Numbered from the stretch's first letter, positions 8,248 to 16,068 are shown. The stretch is DNA of 35,996 nt from Streptomyces sp. DvalAA-14 (GCF_900091855.1 NZ_FMCH01000218.1:1-35996); one strand, 5' to 3'. Made by a program: numbers and translations. Notes: generated by a model not told the origin, from the letters alone.

Positions 8248-8640
8248 TCAGCAGTCCCGCAACTCCGGCGACTGGTTGAGCAGTTGGGCACGGACCGAGG
8301 TGAACTTCGCGTAGCGCTCGTCCACCGCCGGGTCCAGCGGGAACACCGCGACGCGGTGGCAGTTCTGGAAGGCCAGCCGCACCCCGAAGTGCCGCTGCAG
8401 GGAGCCGCGTATCGCATCGCTGGCCAGCGCGCGAAGCAGCTGGCCCCGCTCCTGCTCACTCGGCGGCGGCACCTGGTTGTCGGCGAACTCCCCCCCGTCA
8501 ACCTTGAGTTGTGCCACCAGCGAGCTGATCATCTCCCATGCGTACGGGAGGGACGTCCGGACGCAGTCGACGAACTCCTGCTCGTCGACCTCGCCTCGCT
8601 CGGCCTGCTCGAGAAGGGCCGGTGAGACGTCGAGCGACAT
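8248..8640 (-). CDS. SCO5389 family protein
   Basis: 130 residues, beginning [20 protein letters not shown]. It is a soluble, acidic helical protein with no signal peptide or membrane segment. It is named by recognition of the conserved actinobacterial family that sits next to nucS; no biochemical role is known to me. The ATG at 8640 has GAGAGGAG upstream. It is divergent from nucS across 328 bp and convergent with the oxidoreductase. A 24-bp inverted repeat lies 14 bp before its start. Confidence 0.8.
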   Translation of the reverse strand: MSLDVSPALLEQAERGEVDEQEFVDCVRTSLPYAWEMISSLVAQLKVDGGEFADNQVPPPSEQERGQLLRALASDAIRGSLQRHFGVRLAFQNCHRVAVFPLDPAVDERYAKFTSVRAQLLNQSPELRDC

Positions 8641-8654
8641 GGGTACTCCTCTCG

Positions 8655-8678
8655 TGACCCCTCAGAGGGAAGGGGTCA
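8655..8678. promoter_or_regulatory. Inverted repeat, candidate operator
   Basis: TGACCCCT (8655-8662) and AGGGGTCA (8671-8678) are perfect 8-bp arms with an 8-bp spacer, just upstream of the SCO5389-family ribosome-binding site. It could be an operator or a 5'-leader hairpin. Confidence 0.4.
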
Positions 8679-8954
8679 GGGCGTACCCCCCAGGCGTGAT
8701 GGGCCCTGGAGGAATGGGTTCCGGGAGCCGGTTCCGGCGACAGCCGCACCCGTGCCCCCCGGCCCTCAACCGTAGGCGCCCCCGCCTCACCCGCACCAGG
8801 CGGCGGCACCCACAACCAGCCATTTTTGCCGCATCGCCGGGGGTTGGCCGGAGTCGTACGGGTCGTACGGGTCCCCTCACAAGGGGGTCCGCCGGGGCCG
8901 TAGCAGGCGCCGGGGCGGCCCCGGGGCGAATCGCGCGGCGGGCACCGGGTCGAG

Positions 8955-8960
8955 TAGCGT
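8955..8960 (+). promoter_or_regulatory. Candidate -10 box of leaderless nucS mRNA
   Basis: TAGCGT ends eight bases before the nucS ATG, and no Shine-Dalgarno sequence is present, suggesting leaderless transcription. Confidence 0.35.
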
Positions 8961-8968
8961 TGCCGACC

Positions 8969-9700
8969 ATGCGTCTCGTGATCGCCCGCTGCTCCGTCGA
9001 CTACGCGGGCCGGCTCTCCGCCCATCTCCCCTCGGCCATCCGGCTGCTGCTGATCAAGGCGGACGGGAGTCTGTCGGTGCACGCCGACGACCGCGCCTAC
9101 AAGCCGCTCAACTGGATGTCCCCGCCGTGCTCGTTGAAGGAGACCGAGGACAATCTGTGGACGGTCACCAACAAGGCCGGCGAGCAGTTGATCATCACCA
9201 TAGAGGAGATCCTGCACGACTCCTCCCATGAACTCGGCGTGGACCCGGGCCTGATCAAGGACGGCGTGGAGGCCCACCTCCAGGAACTCCTGGCCGACCG
9301 GATGGAGGTCCTGGGCGACGGCTGGACCCTGGTCCGCCGCGAATACCCCACCGCGATCGGCCCGGTGGACATCCTCTGCCGCGAGGCCGCCGGCCCAGCC
9401 GTGGCCGTCGAGGCCGTGGAGGCTGTCGAGGCCGTCGAGGTGGGGACCGCGCTGCCCCGGCCCCGGCACTGGGCGGTCGAGATCAAGCGGCGCGCCACCA
9501 TCGACGGCGTCGAGCAGCTCACCCGCTACCTGGAGTACCTGAACCGCGACACCACGCTCGCCCCGGTGGGCGGTGTCCTCGCCGCCCAGAGCATCGCCCC
9601 CCAGGCCCGTACCCTGGCCGAGGACCGCGGCATCCGCTGCCTGGTGCTCGACTACGACGAGCTGCGCGGTATCGACAAGGCGGAGGACCGGCTGTTCTGA
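8969..9700 (+). CDS. nucS: Mismatch-specific endonuclease NucS (with inserted repeat)
   Basis: 243 residues. NucS (EndoMS) cuts both strands at certain mismatches and provides mismatch repair in actinobacteria lacking MutS/MutL. The N-terminal half ([26 protein letters not shown]) is the dimerisation and DNA-binding domain. The C-terminal PD-(D/E)xK-type nuclease has Asp134 in GPVDILC and Glu171/Lys173 in AVEIKRR, followed by [16 protein letters not shown]. The end, EDRLF, resembles the C-terminal beta-clamp-binding motif of the family. Asp134 and Glu171 are 37 residues apart. I recall about 14 in the usual protein, so roughly 23 residues with a VEA repeat are inserted. The upstream frame to 8477 is spurious. 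Confidence 0.9.
   Translation: MRLVIARCSVDYAGRLSAHLPSAIRLLLIKADGSLSVHADDRAYKPLNWMSPPCSLKETEDNLWTVTNKAGEQLIITIEEILHDSSHELGVDPGLIKDGVEAHLQELLADRMEVLGDGWTLVRREYPTAIGPVDILCREAAGPAVAVEAVEAVEAVEVGTALPRPRHWAVEIKRRATIDGVEQLTRYLEYLNRDTTLAPVGGVLAAQSIAPQARTLAEDRGIRCLVLDYDELRGIDKAEDRLF
9404..9439 (+). repeat. 9-bp tandem repeat inside nucS
   Basis: Four copies of a GCCGTCGAG-like unit (9404-9412, 9413-9421, 9422-9430, 9431-9439), with one or two base differences, encode [12 protein letters not shown]. They fall between the nuclease motifs of NucS. Confidence 0.85.
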
Positions 9701-9712
9701 GGCGGCGCCGAC

Positions 9713-10684
9713 TCAGTCCGCGCCCCGGTCCAGGTAGGTGTGCAGGCGGATGGTGGTGCCCGCGGCGGGGCCGGTGCGGATCTGGACCAGGTCGCAGAGC
9801 TGGTGCACCAGCCACAGACCCCGGCCGCCCAGCTGGTCGACGGTGGGCCTGCGGCGGCCGGCCAGCGGGTCGTCCAGGTGGCCGTCGTCGTGGAACTCAC
9901 AGATCAAGGTGGCGTCCTCGACCCAGGTGCGCAGCGTCCCGCCGCCGCCTCCGTACTTGATGCTGTTGACGGCGCACTCGGTGGCGGCGACCTGGAGCTC
10001 GCGCAGCCGGGCACCGTCCAGACCGTTGGCGCCCGCGCAGGCGGCGACCTTCTCGCGCACCGCGGCCAGACCGCCGCTGCTGTAGGTGAGTTCGTCGAAG
10101 GGGTCGCAGGGCAGGCCCAGCGGCTCGTGGGGATACGGCTCGTCGCTGAAGACGTCGCTCGGGGTGTGCTCGCCCGCGTTCAGCACCAGCGGGTGGCAGC
10201 GCTGCCCGGCCCGGAGTATCTCGGGATCGAGCGTCGTGGTGTCGTACGGGCACAGCAGCCACCAGGCCGGCGAACCGGTGAAGGCGCGGTTGAGCAGCCA
10301 CTCGTGGTAACGCAGTTCGGCGCTCTCGGCGGCGGTGCGTCCGGACCACGCCGCCTCGTTGATGCCGCGCACCGGGTGCCCGGCGTGCGCCTGGGCGGTG
10401 ATCCAGTCCTGCCAGGCCGGGATCAGCCGTCCGGGATTGCGGCCGAGCGCGGCGGTGTCGAGGAAGACGACGCCGGCCGGGGCGCCGGTGATCTCGGCGC
10501 GCAGCAGCTGTTCCTTGTCGGCGGAGACCGCGACCAGCACGATCTCCTGGCCGGCCAGGGCGTCCTGGATGAAGGACAGCGTGCCGGTGAGGAATTCGTC
10601 CGTGCCGTGGTGCGGGTACATCTCGTGCCGGAAGCCGGCTTCCCCGCGGTCCCGGGCCGGGGCGAGGGCGGAGGGGGGCGTCAT
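9713..10684 (-). CDS. MEDS-domain sensor with HATPase_c anti-sigma kinase domain
   Basis: 323 residues. Residues 16-170 form a MEDS domain (HEMYPHHGTDEFLTG, then LLCPYD at 143-148 and CHP at 163-165), a putative sensory domain seen in many actinobacterial regulators. Residues 200-320 form a GHKL ATPase of the RsbW kind: N-box Glu236/Asn240 in ECAVNSIKYGG, G1 motif DDG (266-268), G2 motif GGRGLW (286-291). Such proteins phosphorylate STAS antagonists and bind sigma factors. The ATG at 10684 overlaps the stop of the MEDS-STAS gene (ATGA). The longer frame to 11077 is spurious. It converges on nucS with only 12 bp between the stops. Confidence 0.87.
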   Translation of the reverse strand: MTPPSALAPARDRGEAGFRHEMYPHHGTDEFLTGTLSFIQDALAGQEIVLVAVSADKEQLLRAEITGAPAGVVFLDTAALGRNPGRLIPAWQDWITAQAHAGHPVRGINEAAWSGRTAAESAELRYHEWLLNRAFTGSPAWWLLCPYDTTTLDPEILRAGQRCHPLVLNAGEHTPSDVFSDEPYPHEPLGLPCDPFDELTYSSGGLAAVREKVAACAGANGLDGARLRELQVAATECAVNSIKYGGGGGTLRTWVEDATLICEFHDDGHLDDPLAGRRRPTVDQLGGRGLWLVHQLCDLVQIRTGPAAGTTIRLHTYLDRGAD

Positions 10685-11451
10685 GGCGCCAGCTCCACGG
10701 GGAGGTCCTGGCGGTGGTACCCCAGCAGTTCCCAGCAGCGGCGGACCGTGTCGTTCACATCCAGCAGGTGGACGCGGTGCCCGGCGTGCTCCCGGGCGGC
10801 CTGGATCAGGGCCTGCATACCGGCGGCGTCCATGAATTCCAGGTCCTCGCAGTGCAGGCGCAGGACCGGGCAGGCCGCGGCGATCACGGTGACAGCGGAA
10901 CGGAACGCCTGCGCCCCGTCGGCATCCACTACGCCGGTCACGTGCCAGTGCTCCGTTCGTGCCTGAAATATCCGGAAACTCGGCTCCACTGTGTTTCGCG
11001 TGCCCGCGTGGTGCGGATGCACACTCAGTGCCTGCGCCAGGGAGCCGTCCGAGAAGTGAACACGCGAATAGGCACATACCACCATAGCCCCGGTGGCCGC
11101 GGTGAACGCCTCCATCCCCGTCTCGTACTCGGCGATCGCCTGCTCGGTGGCTCCCCCGGGCCAGATCCGGTCCATCAGCGCCAGCACCCGCAGCGTACGA
11201 AAGCCCTGCTCACCGGCCTCACGGGCCTCGCGGCGCACCACGCCCAGCAGGGAACCGCCGGCCTGACCGAGGTCGTACGACGTCACATCCGGCCACAGGC
11301 GCCGGGCCCCCGGCGGGCCGAGGACCACGACCTTGTCGCCGAACAGCGCGCCGTCGGCCACGAACGCGCGCGTGTAGGCCGCGCCGACCCCGGCATCCGC
11401 CGACACCAGGCACGCGTGGTCGCCGATGTCCATGGCATCCAGCGTGGCCAT
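10681..11451 (-). CDS. MEDS-STAS fusion, anti-sigma antagonist-like protein
   Basis: 256 residues from the ATG at 11451. Residues 1-150 form a MEDS domain (MDIGDHACLVS, VVCAYSR at 124-130, HPHH at 145-148). Residues 159-256 form a STAS domain. At the STAS phosphorylation site the sequence is MDAAGM (Asp208-Ala209-Ala210) instead of the usual D-S-(S/T)-G, so the phosphoacceptor serine is missing. The start is uncertain. GAGGA lies 12 bases before this ATG, and in-frame TTG codons upstream (to 11502) could add up to 17 residues. The gene overlaps the next by four bases, so the two products probably work together. Confidence 0.82.
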   Translation of the reverse strand: MATLDAMDIGDHACLVSADAGVGAAYTRAFVADGALFGDKVVVLGPPGARRLWPDVTSYDLGQAGGSLLGVVRREAREAGEQGFRTLRVLALMDRIWPGGATEQAIAEYETGMEAFTAATGAMVVCAYSRVHFSDGSLAQALSVHPHHAGTRNTVEPSFRIFQARTEHWHVTGVVDADGAQAFRSAVTVIAAACPVLRLHCEDLEFMDAAGMQALIQAAREHAGHRVHLLDVNDTVRRCWELLGYHRQDLPVELAP

Positions 11452-11535
11452 GTCCCTGGCAGTCCTCAAGCACCCCTCCACGGTGGAACCAAAGCACAGC
11501 AACCTACACCGCCCCGGTGCCGGGTCGGGGTGCGG

Positions 11536-14514
11536 TCAGCTCGCCGACGGGCTGCCGGCGGTTCCGGCCGGCGCGGGCGGGGCGCTGACCGTGGCCGGCG
11601 AGGCGCTGACCGAGGCGGACTGGGACTGCTGTCCGCCCGACGTCGGAGGCGTGCTGGTCGGCGGGGGCGTGGTGGGCGGGGTGGTCGGAGTCGTGGGAGG
11701 CGGGGTCGTGGTGGGCGGCGGGGGCGCTGACGAGTGATGCGGCGGCGGTGACGACGGCGGCCGCGGCGTGTGATGGGTCGGCCCCCCACCCGGCGGCGGC
11801 ACCGGGTTCCCCGGCCCGGAGGTCGTCCCGCCCGACGGCGGGGTGGTCGGTGCGCCGGGACCGCCCGGCAGGCCCGGCGCCGTGCTGGCGCCACCGGCCG
11901 CCGGCGAGGTGACCGTGGTGGACACCGAGGTGGAGGCCGACGACGAGCCGGACGCGGCAGCCGGGGGCGCCGCGTGGGTGCCGTCCACCGCGGAGGGGGA
12001 CGTGTCGGTGGGCGCGTCCTGCTCGACGGTCTCGATCGGCTTGCCCTGATTGGGCGCGCCGTCCCCGCTGGAGGTCGCGCCCAGGGTGACGATCGTGCCG
12101 AGGACCGCGGCCAGCAGGACCCCGGTGCCGGCCGCGACCAGATTGCGCCGGGACCCGATGACGGCCAGCCGGCGGACCGAGGGCGCCCGGTCGAGGGCGG
12201 CCGGCACCTTGTTGATGACGACGGTCGAGGTGTCGGGCAGCGCGAAGGCCGGCTCCAGGGCCCCGGCGGGGAGTTCGAGGGCGGAGGCACCGACCCGGTC
12301 GTTGACGAGCGCCAGGGTGCGCCGTCCGACGACGGTGCCCTGGCGGTCGGCGAGCGCGCCGCGCAGCGCGATGGAGGCCTCGAGTTCCGCGCGGGCCCGG
12401 TCCATCCCGCCGGTGCACAGCGCCAGCACGCCCAACTCGTGGTGGAAGTAGGCCTCTTCCGCGACCTCGCCGGACAGCCGGGCGGCCTCCTGCCCGACCC
12501 GCAGCGCCCGCTCCCACGCACCCCAGTGCAGGGCCGCGGCGAAGACCGGTGCGACGGTACGGGCGAGCAGGACCGCGGCGCTGGCGTGGCCGCCGTCCCG
12601 GCAGGCGGTCATCGCCGCCAGGATCGCCTCGGACTCGGCGGTGGCCCGCTCCGGGGTGACCGAGGGGTGGCCGGTCCACCAGGCGTAGTGCAGGGCGGCG
12701 GTGTGCGCCTGGACGTCGTTGAGTTCGCCGTCGGCGGCGAGCGCGGGGCCGAGTTGCTGGACGACGCCGGCCGCCAGCCGGAAGTGCGACGCGACGGGTA
12801 CGGCCAGTCCGACCGAGATCAGTTCACCCAGGGCCGCGTCGCCGTGCGTGTCGCCGACCAGGGCCGGCAGGTGCGACGGGTGCGGGCATTCGCCGTCCAG
12901 GGCCACCGCGAAGGCGAGGGCCTCGCGGGCGGCCTCGCTGAGCCGGGAGGCGAGCAGGTCGGCCGGGGCGGCGCTCTCCGCGAGCGACGGCAGCGGTATG
13001 TCGTCGACCGGCAGCCGCAGCGGCAGCGGGGGCGGCGGGGGTATCTCGGGGGCGGCGGCGCCGGCCTCGGGCCCGTCGAAACCGGTGAGGTCGGGCAGCG
13101 GCGGGTCGGAGGGCGCCAGCAGCGCCGAGCCGTTCAGCCACACCGAGTCGTCCAGGTCGGGGTCCGGCGGCAGCCGCATCGCGTCCCGCTGGCGCAGCAG
13201 CGCGCCGGCCTGGACGAAGCGCAGCGGCAGACCCTCGGATTCGAACCAGAGGTCGGCGGCCCATGCCGTCTCGTCCTCCTCCAGCCGCCGCCCGGTGACG
13301 AGTTGGAGCAGATCGACACAGGCGACCCGGGTCAGTCCGGACAGCAGCACCTCCTCGACCATCGAGTCGGCGGCGGGCGCGGGGACGTCGGGGGTGGCGG
13401 ACATCAGGAACGCGCACTCGGGCGCGGTGTCCAGCAGTTCCTCCAGCGCCGCGCCGCCGATCTCCAGGTCGTCCAGGACGACCACGGCGCCCACGTCCCG
13501 CAGCAGGTCCGACAGTTCGGCGCGGCCGGGGCGGTAGCCCTCGCCGGCGTAGACGATGGTGTAGAGGTCGTGCAGCAGGTCGGCGGCGGTGCGGTGGTAG
13601 CCGGACAGCCGGATCACGCCGTCGGGCGCGAGGTCGGTGCAGGCGTTGGCGACCGATTCCAGCAGCGCGGTGCGTCCGGCGCCGGACGGGCCGGTGACGC
13701 GGGTCGAACGGCCCCGGGCCAGCAGCCGGATGAGCCGCTCGCGCTCCTCCTCCCGCTCCAGCAGCGGGACTTCGGGCGCGGGCGGGCCGGGAGGCGGCGT
13801 GGGGCGCCCGGCGGTGATCCGGGCGGCGCGGTCCTCCGGGGTGCGGCGGACCGGGGTGCGCCGCTCCTCGGGCGGGCAGGGCACGACCTCGGTGCCGTCG
13901 ACCGGGTTGACGGTCAGCAGGTATTCGGGGGTGACGACGCGCGGGATACGGGAGGTGCTGCCGCTGGGCGAGCCCAGTTCGGGGGCGAGCGGGTCGCGGG
14001 CGGGCCGGGTCACCTTCGGCAGCGGCATCGTGCCGTCGAACAGCGAGGTGCCCTGCTGCAGCGGCATCGGCTCGCCGACCGGCCGGACCACCAGGGCGCT
14101 GCCGGGGCCGGAGTCGGCCGGCGGCAGCGCCGGACGGGGCTGCGCGGGCTCGGATCCTGGCGCGGATCCGGCGGGGCGCTTGGCGCCGGCCGCGAACGCG
14201 TCGAAGCTGCCGACGGCCTCGAACCGGCCGACCCGGTCCCGCCGTTCGGAGTTGTCCCGCCGCTCGAGCCCGCCGGGCCGCTCCGGACCGCCGGACGCGT
14301 CCGCCGCGCCGGCCGTGCGGCCGCCGAAGACATCCGGTTCGTCGCTCCCGCCGGCGGCCGACTCCTCACCGAGGGCGGACGCACCGCCCGGGGCCCGGGC
14401 CGCGCCGAAGGCGTCGAAGCCCGCCGAGGCGCCCGACGGGCCGGTGTTTCCCGGTCGTTCCGCCGGACGCTCCTCGGGACGACCGCCCTGCTGCTCGCCG
14501 GTCTGCTGATCCAT
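11536..14514 (-). CDS. STAND-type ATPase with one membrane helix and Pro/Ser/Thr-rich exported tail
   Basis: 992 residues. Residues 1-250 are Gly/Ala/Pro/Arg-rich and likely disordered. From 252, LEREEERERLIRLLARG leads into a P-loop ATPase: Walker A GPSGAGRT (275-282) and Walker B VVVLDDLEI (344-352), typical of AAA_16/STAND regulators. Residues 515-600 look like a winged helix, and 630-740 are helical and TPR-like. A hydrophobic segment at about 791-812, preceded by RRNLVAAG, is the only membrane helix. It is followed by about 180 residues of Pro, Thr, Ser and Gly that would lie outside the cell. The ATG at 14514 has a GGGGGGCG site upstream. Function is unknown; a switch ATPase anchored in the membrane is inferred. 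Confidence 0.82.
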   Translation of the reverse strand: MDQQTGEQQGGRPEERPAERPGNTGPSGASAGFDAFGAARAPGGASALGEESAAGGSDEPDVFGGRTAGAADASGGPERPGGLERRDNSERRDRVGRFEAVGSFDAFAAGAKRPAGSAPGSEPAQPRPALPPADSGPGSALVVRPVGEPMPLQQGTSLFDGTMPLPKVTRPARDPLAPELGSPSGSTSRIPRVVTPEYLLTVNPVDGTEVVPCPPEERRTPVRRTPEDRAARITAGRPTPPPGPPAPEVPLLEREEERERLIRLLARGRSTRVTGPSGAGRTALLESVANACTDLAPDGVIRLSGYHRTAADLLHDLYTIVYAGEGYRPGRAELSDLLRDVGAVVVLDDLEIGGAALEELLDTAPECAFLMSATPDVPAPAADSMVEEVLLSGLTRVACVDLLQLVTGRRLEEDETAWAADLWFESEGLPLRFVQAGALLRQRDAMRLPPDPDLDDSVWLNGSALLAPSDPPLPDLTGFDGPEAGAAAPEIPPPPPLPLRLPVDDIPLPSLAESAAPADLLASRLSEAAREALAFAVALDGECPHPSHLPALVGDTHGDAALGELISVGLAVPVASHFRLAAGVVQQLGPALAADGELNDVQAHTAALHYAWWTGHPSVTPERATAESEAILAAMTACRDGGHASAAVLLARTVAPVFAAALHWGAWERALRVGQEAARLSGEVAEEAYFHHELGVLALCTGGMDRARAELEASIALRGALADRQGTVVGRRTLALVNDRVGASALELPAGALEPAFALPDTSTVVINKVPAALDRAPSVRRLAVIGSRRNLVAAGTGVLLAAVLGTIVTLGATSSGDGAPNQGKPIETVEQDAPTDTSPSAVDGTHAAPPAAASGSSSASTSVSTTVTSPAAGGASTAPGLPGGPGAPTTPPSGGTTSGPGNPVPPPGGGPTHHTPRPPSSPPPHHSSAPPPPTTTPPPTTPTTPPTTPPPTSTPPTSGGQQSQSASVSASPATVSAPPAPAGTAGSPSAS

Positions 14515-14667
14515 GTCCTACGCCCCCCGGGTGCGTGACGTGCGGGGGCATCCTCGGACCGAGACGACTGCGCGCCCACCGCACGCTCGCGACGGCGGCG
14601 CCGGGTCCCGGCCCGATTCCCCTTCTACGGCGTACGGGGTGCACGCCTCCTGGCCATTGATGCGCAA

Positions 14668-14697
14668 ACTCTAAAGGGTGCGCACCCTATCCATGAA
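14668..14697 (-). promoter_or_regulatory. Candidate promoter of the STAND/MEDS genes
   Basis: On the minus strand, TTCATG (14697-14692) and TAGAGT (14673-14668) are 18 bp apart. TAGAGT fits the TAGRRT-type -10 of Streptomyces vegetative promoters well, while the -35 is weak. The start would be near 14660, giving a leader of about 145 bases. The spacer contains the palindrome at 14675-14688. Confidence 0.4.
14675..14688. promoter_or_regulatory. 14-bp perfect palindrome, candidate operator
   Basis: AGGGTGCGCACCCT is a perfect inverted repeat lying between the proposed -35 and -10 boxes of the STAND gene, a position from which a bound regulator could block or remodel the promoter. Confidence 0.5.
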
Positions 14698-14740
14698 GGC
14701 CCGGGGCCTCCACGCCTGCGTTACGTGCCGAACGTCACCT

Positions 14741-15034
14741 TTAGGCCTCGATCGCGAGGATACGGTGCAGCCGGGTGGCCACCAGCAGCCGCTGCATCTG
14801 CGGTGGGACCCCGCGCAGCACCAGCCGCCGGTTGGCCCGGCCGGCCCGGCGGTGGGCGCCCATGATGACGCCGAGCCCGGTGGCGTCCCAGGAGTCGAGT
14901 TCGGTCAGGTCGAGCACCAGGTCGCCGCAGCCGGAGTCGACGGCGATGTGCAGGGCCGCACGGGCGTCCGCCGCGCTGACCACGTCGAGGCGGCCCCCGA
15001 CGATCAGCTCGGCGTGGTCGCCCCTGATGTGCAT
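14741..15034 (-). CDS. Stand-alone STAS-domain protein (anti-sigma antagonist-like)
   Basis: 97 residues from the ATG at 15034, which has GGGGAG five bases before it. An alternative ATG at 15109 (with AGAAGG upstream) would add 25 residues with no domain character. The fold fits STAS: VGGRLDVVSAADARAAL, then DLVLDLTELDSWDATGLGV and RRLVLRGVPPQMQRLL. Antagonists such as BldG or SpoIIAA carry D-S-(S/T)-G at the phosphorylation site. Here it is Asp50-Ala51-Thr52-Gly53, so the usual serine is replaced and only a threonine remains. A partner kinase or sigma factor is not identified; the MEDS-HATPase downstream is a candidate. Confidence 0.8.
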   Translation of the reverse strand: MHIRGDHAELIVGGRLDVVSAADARAALHIAVDSGCGDLVLDLTELDSWDATGLGVIMGAHRRAGRANRRLVLRGVPPQMQRLLVATRLHRILAIEA

Positions 15035-15146
15035 AGTCACTCCCCGAAGCGCTGGCGTGGCCTTGCCGGCCGATCCGTAGGTCTTCACACCACTGACGGT
15101 CCCTCGCATAGAGAAGTTGCCTTCTGTGGGCAAACCGACGCCGAAT

Positions 15147-15162
15147 TCACTCTTAAGAGTGA
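15147..15162. promoter_or_regulatory. 16-bp perfect palindrome, candidate operator
   Basis: TCACTCTTAAGAGTGA is a perfect inverted repeat 112 bp before the STAS start at 15034, or 37 bp before the alternative start at 15109. The TCAC-N8-GTGA form resembles the BldM binding sequence as I remember it, but that comparison is from memory. Confidence 0.5.
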
Positions 15163-15219
15163 TTCCGCATGGTCAGTTCCGGTACGGGCCCGTTCAGGTG
15201 TGTTCGGGTCCGGCCGGGT

Positions 15220-16068
15220 TCAGTACTGGTAGAAGCCCTGGCCGCTCTTGCGGCCCAGGTCCCCGGCGTCCACCATCCGCCGCATGATCTCGGGCGGGGC
15301 GAACTTCTCGTCCTGGGACTCGGTGTAGATGTTGCCGGTCGCGTGCAGCAGGATGTCCACGCCGGTCAGGTCGGCGGTGGCGAGCGGACCCATGGCGTGG
15401 CCGAAGCCGAGCCGGCAGGCCACGTCGATGTCCTCGGCCGAGGCGACACCGGACTCGTAGAGCTTGACCGCCTCCACCACCAGCGCGGAGATCAGCCGGG
15501 TGGTCACAAAGCCGGCCACGTCGCGGTTGACGACGATACAGGTCTTGCCGACGCCCTCGGCGAACTCGCGGGCCCGCGCCAGGGTCTGATCGCTGGTCTT
15601 GTAGCCGCGGACGAGCTCGCACAGCCCCATCAGCGGCACCGGCGAGAAGAAGTGGGTGCCGACCACCCGTTCGGGGTGCTCGGTGGCGGCGGCGATCTTG
15701 GTGATCGGGATGGCGGAGGTGTTCGAGGCGAGCACCGTGTCCTCGCCGACGACGCGGTCCAGGGCGCGGAAGATCTCCTGCTTGACCTCGATGTGCTCGA
15801 AGGCCGCCTCCACCACCAGATCGGCGTCGGCCACCGCGTCCAGGTCGGTGGTGGTGGTGATCCGGGCCAGCGCGGCCTCGGCCTCCTGCTCGGTCAGCTT
15901 GCCCTTGGCGGTGAACTTGGCGTAGGAGGCGCGGATGCCGTCCCTGCCGCGCGTGAGCGCCTCGTCCGTGACGTCCCGCAGGATCACCTCGTAGCCGGCC
16001 TGGGCCGACACCTGCGCGATACCGGAACCCATCAGTCCGGCTCCGATGACGGCGAGCTTCTTCGCCAC
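15220..16068 (-). CDS. 3-hydroxybutyryl-CoA dehydrogenase
   Basis: 282 residues. It oxidises or reduces 3-hydroxybutyryl-CoA/acetoacetyl-CoA with NAD(P), in fatty-acid and butyrate metabolism and in supply of ethylmalonyl-CoA units. The N-terminal Rossmann motif is VIGAGLMGSGIAQVSAQAG. The catalytic histidine lies in VVGTHFFSPVPLM. The C-terminal domain has GFGHAMGPLATADLTGVD, and the end is SGQGFYQY. The length is that of the single-domain bacterial enzyme. The start is GTG at 16068 with GGAGAGG upstream. It is divergent from the adenosyltransferase gene. Confidence 0.93.
   Translation of the reverse strand: MAKKLAVIGAGLMGSGIAQVSAQAGYEVILRDVTDEALTRGRDGIRASYAKFTAKGKLTEQEAEAALARITTTTDLDAVADADLVVEAAFEHIEVKQEIFRALDRVVGEDTVLASNTSAIPITKIAAATEHPERVVGTHFFSPVPLMGLCELVRGYKTSDQTLARAREFAEGVGKTCIVVNRDVAGFVTTRLISALVVEAVKLYESGVASAEDIDVACRLGFGHAMGPLATADLTGVDILLHATGNIYTESQDEKFAPPEIMRRMVDAGDLGRKSGQGFYQY

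Larger units (their letters stand above)
8641..8968. other. 328-bp divergent intergenic region (SCO5389-like / nucS)
   Basis: No gene is supported here. It contains the inverted repeat at 8655-8678, a direct repeat of GTCGTACGG units near 8867-8886, GC-rich tracts and a TAGCGT box at the nucS end. It must carry promoters for both flanking genes, but no clear -35 boxes were found. Confidence 0.5.

Noticed and set aside
11770..14538. Open frame of 922 codons on the plus strand opposite the STAND gene
   Set aside because: Low-complexity Arg/Gly/Val-rich product without domains, caused by third-position GC bias of the minus-strand gene.
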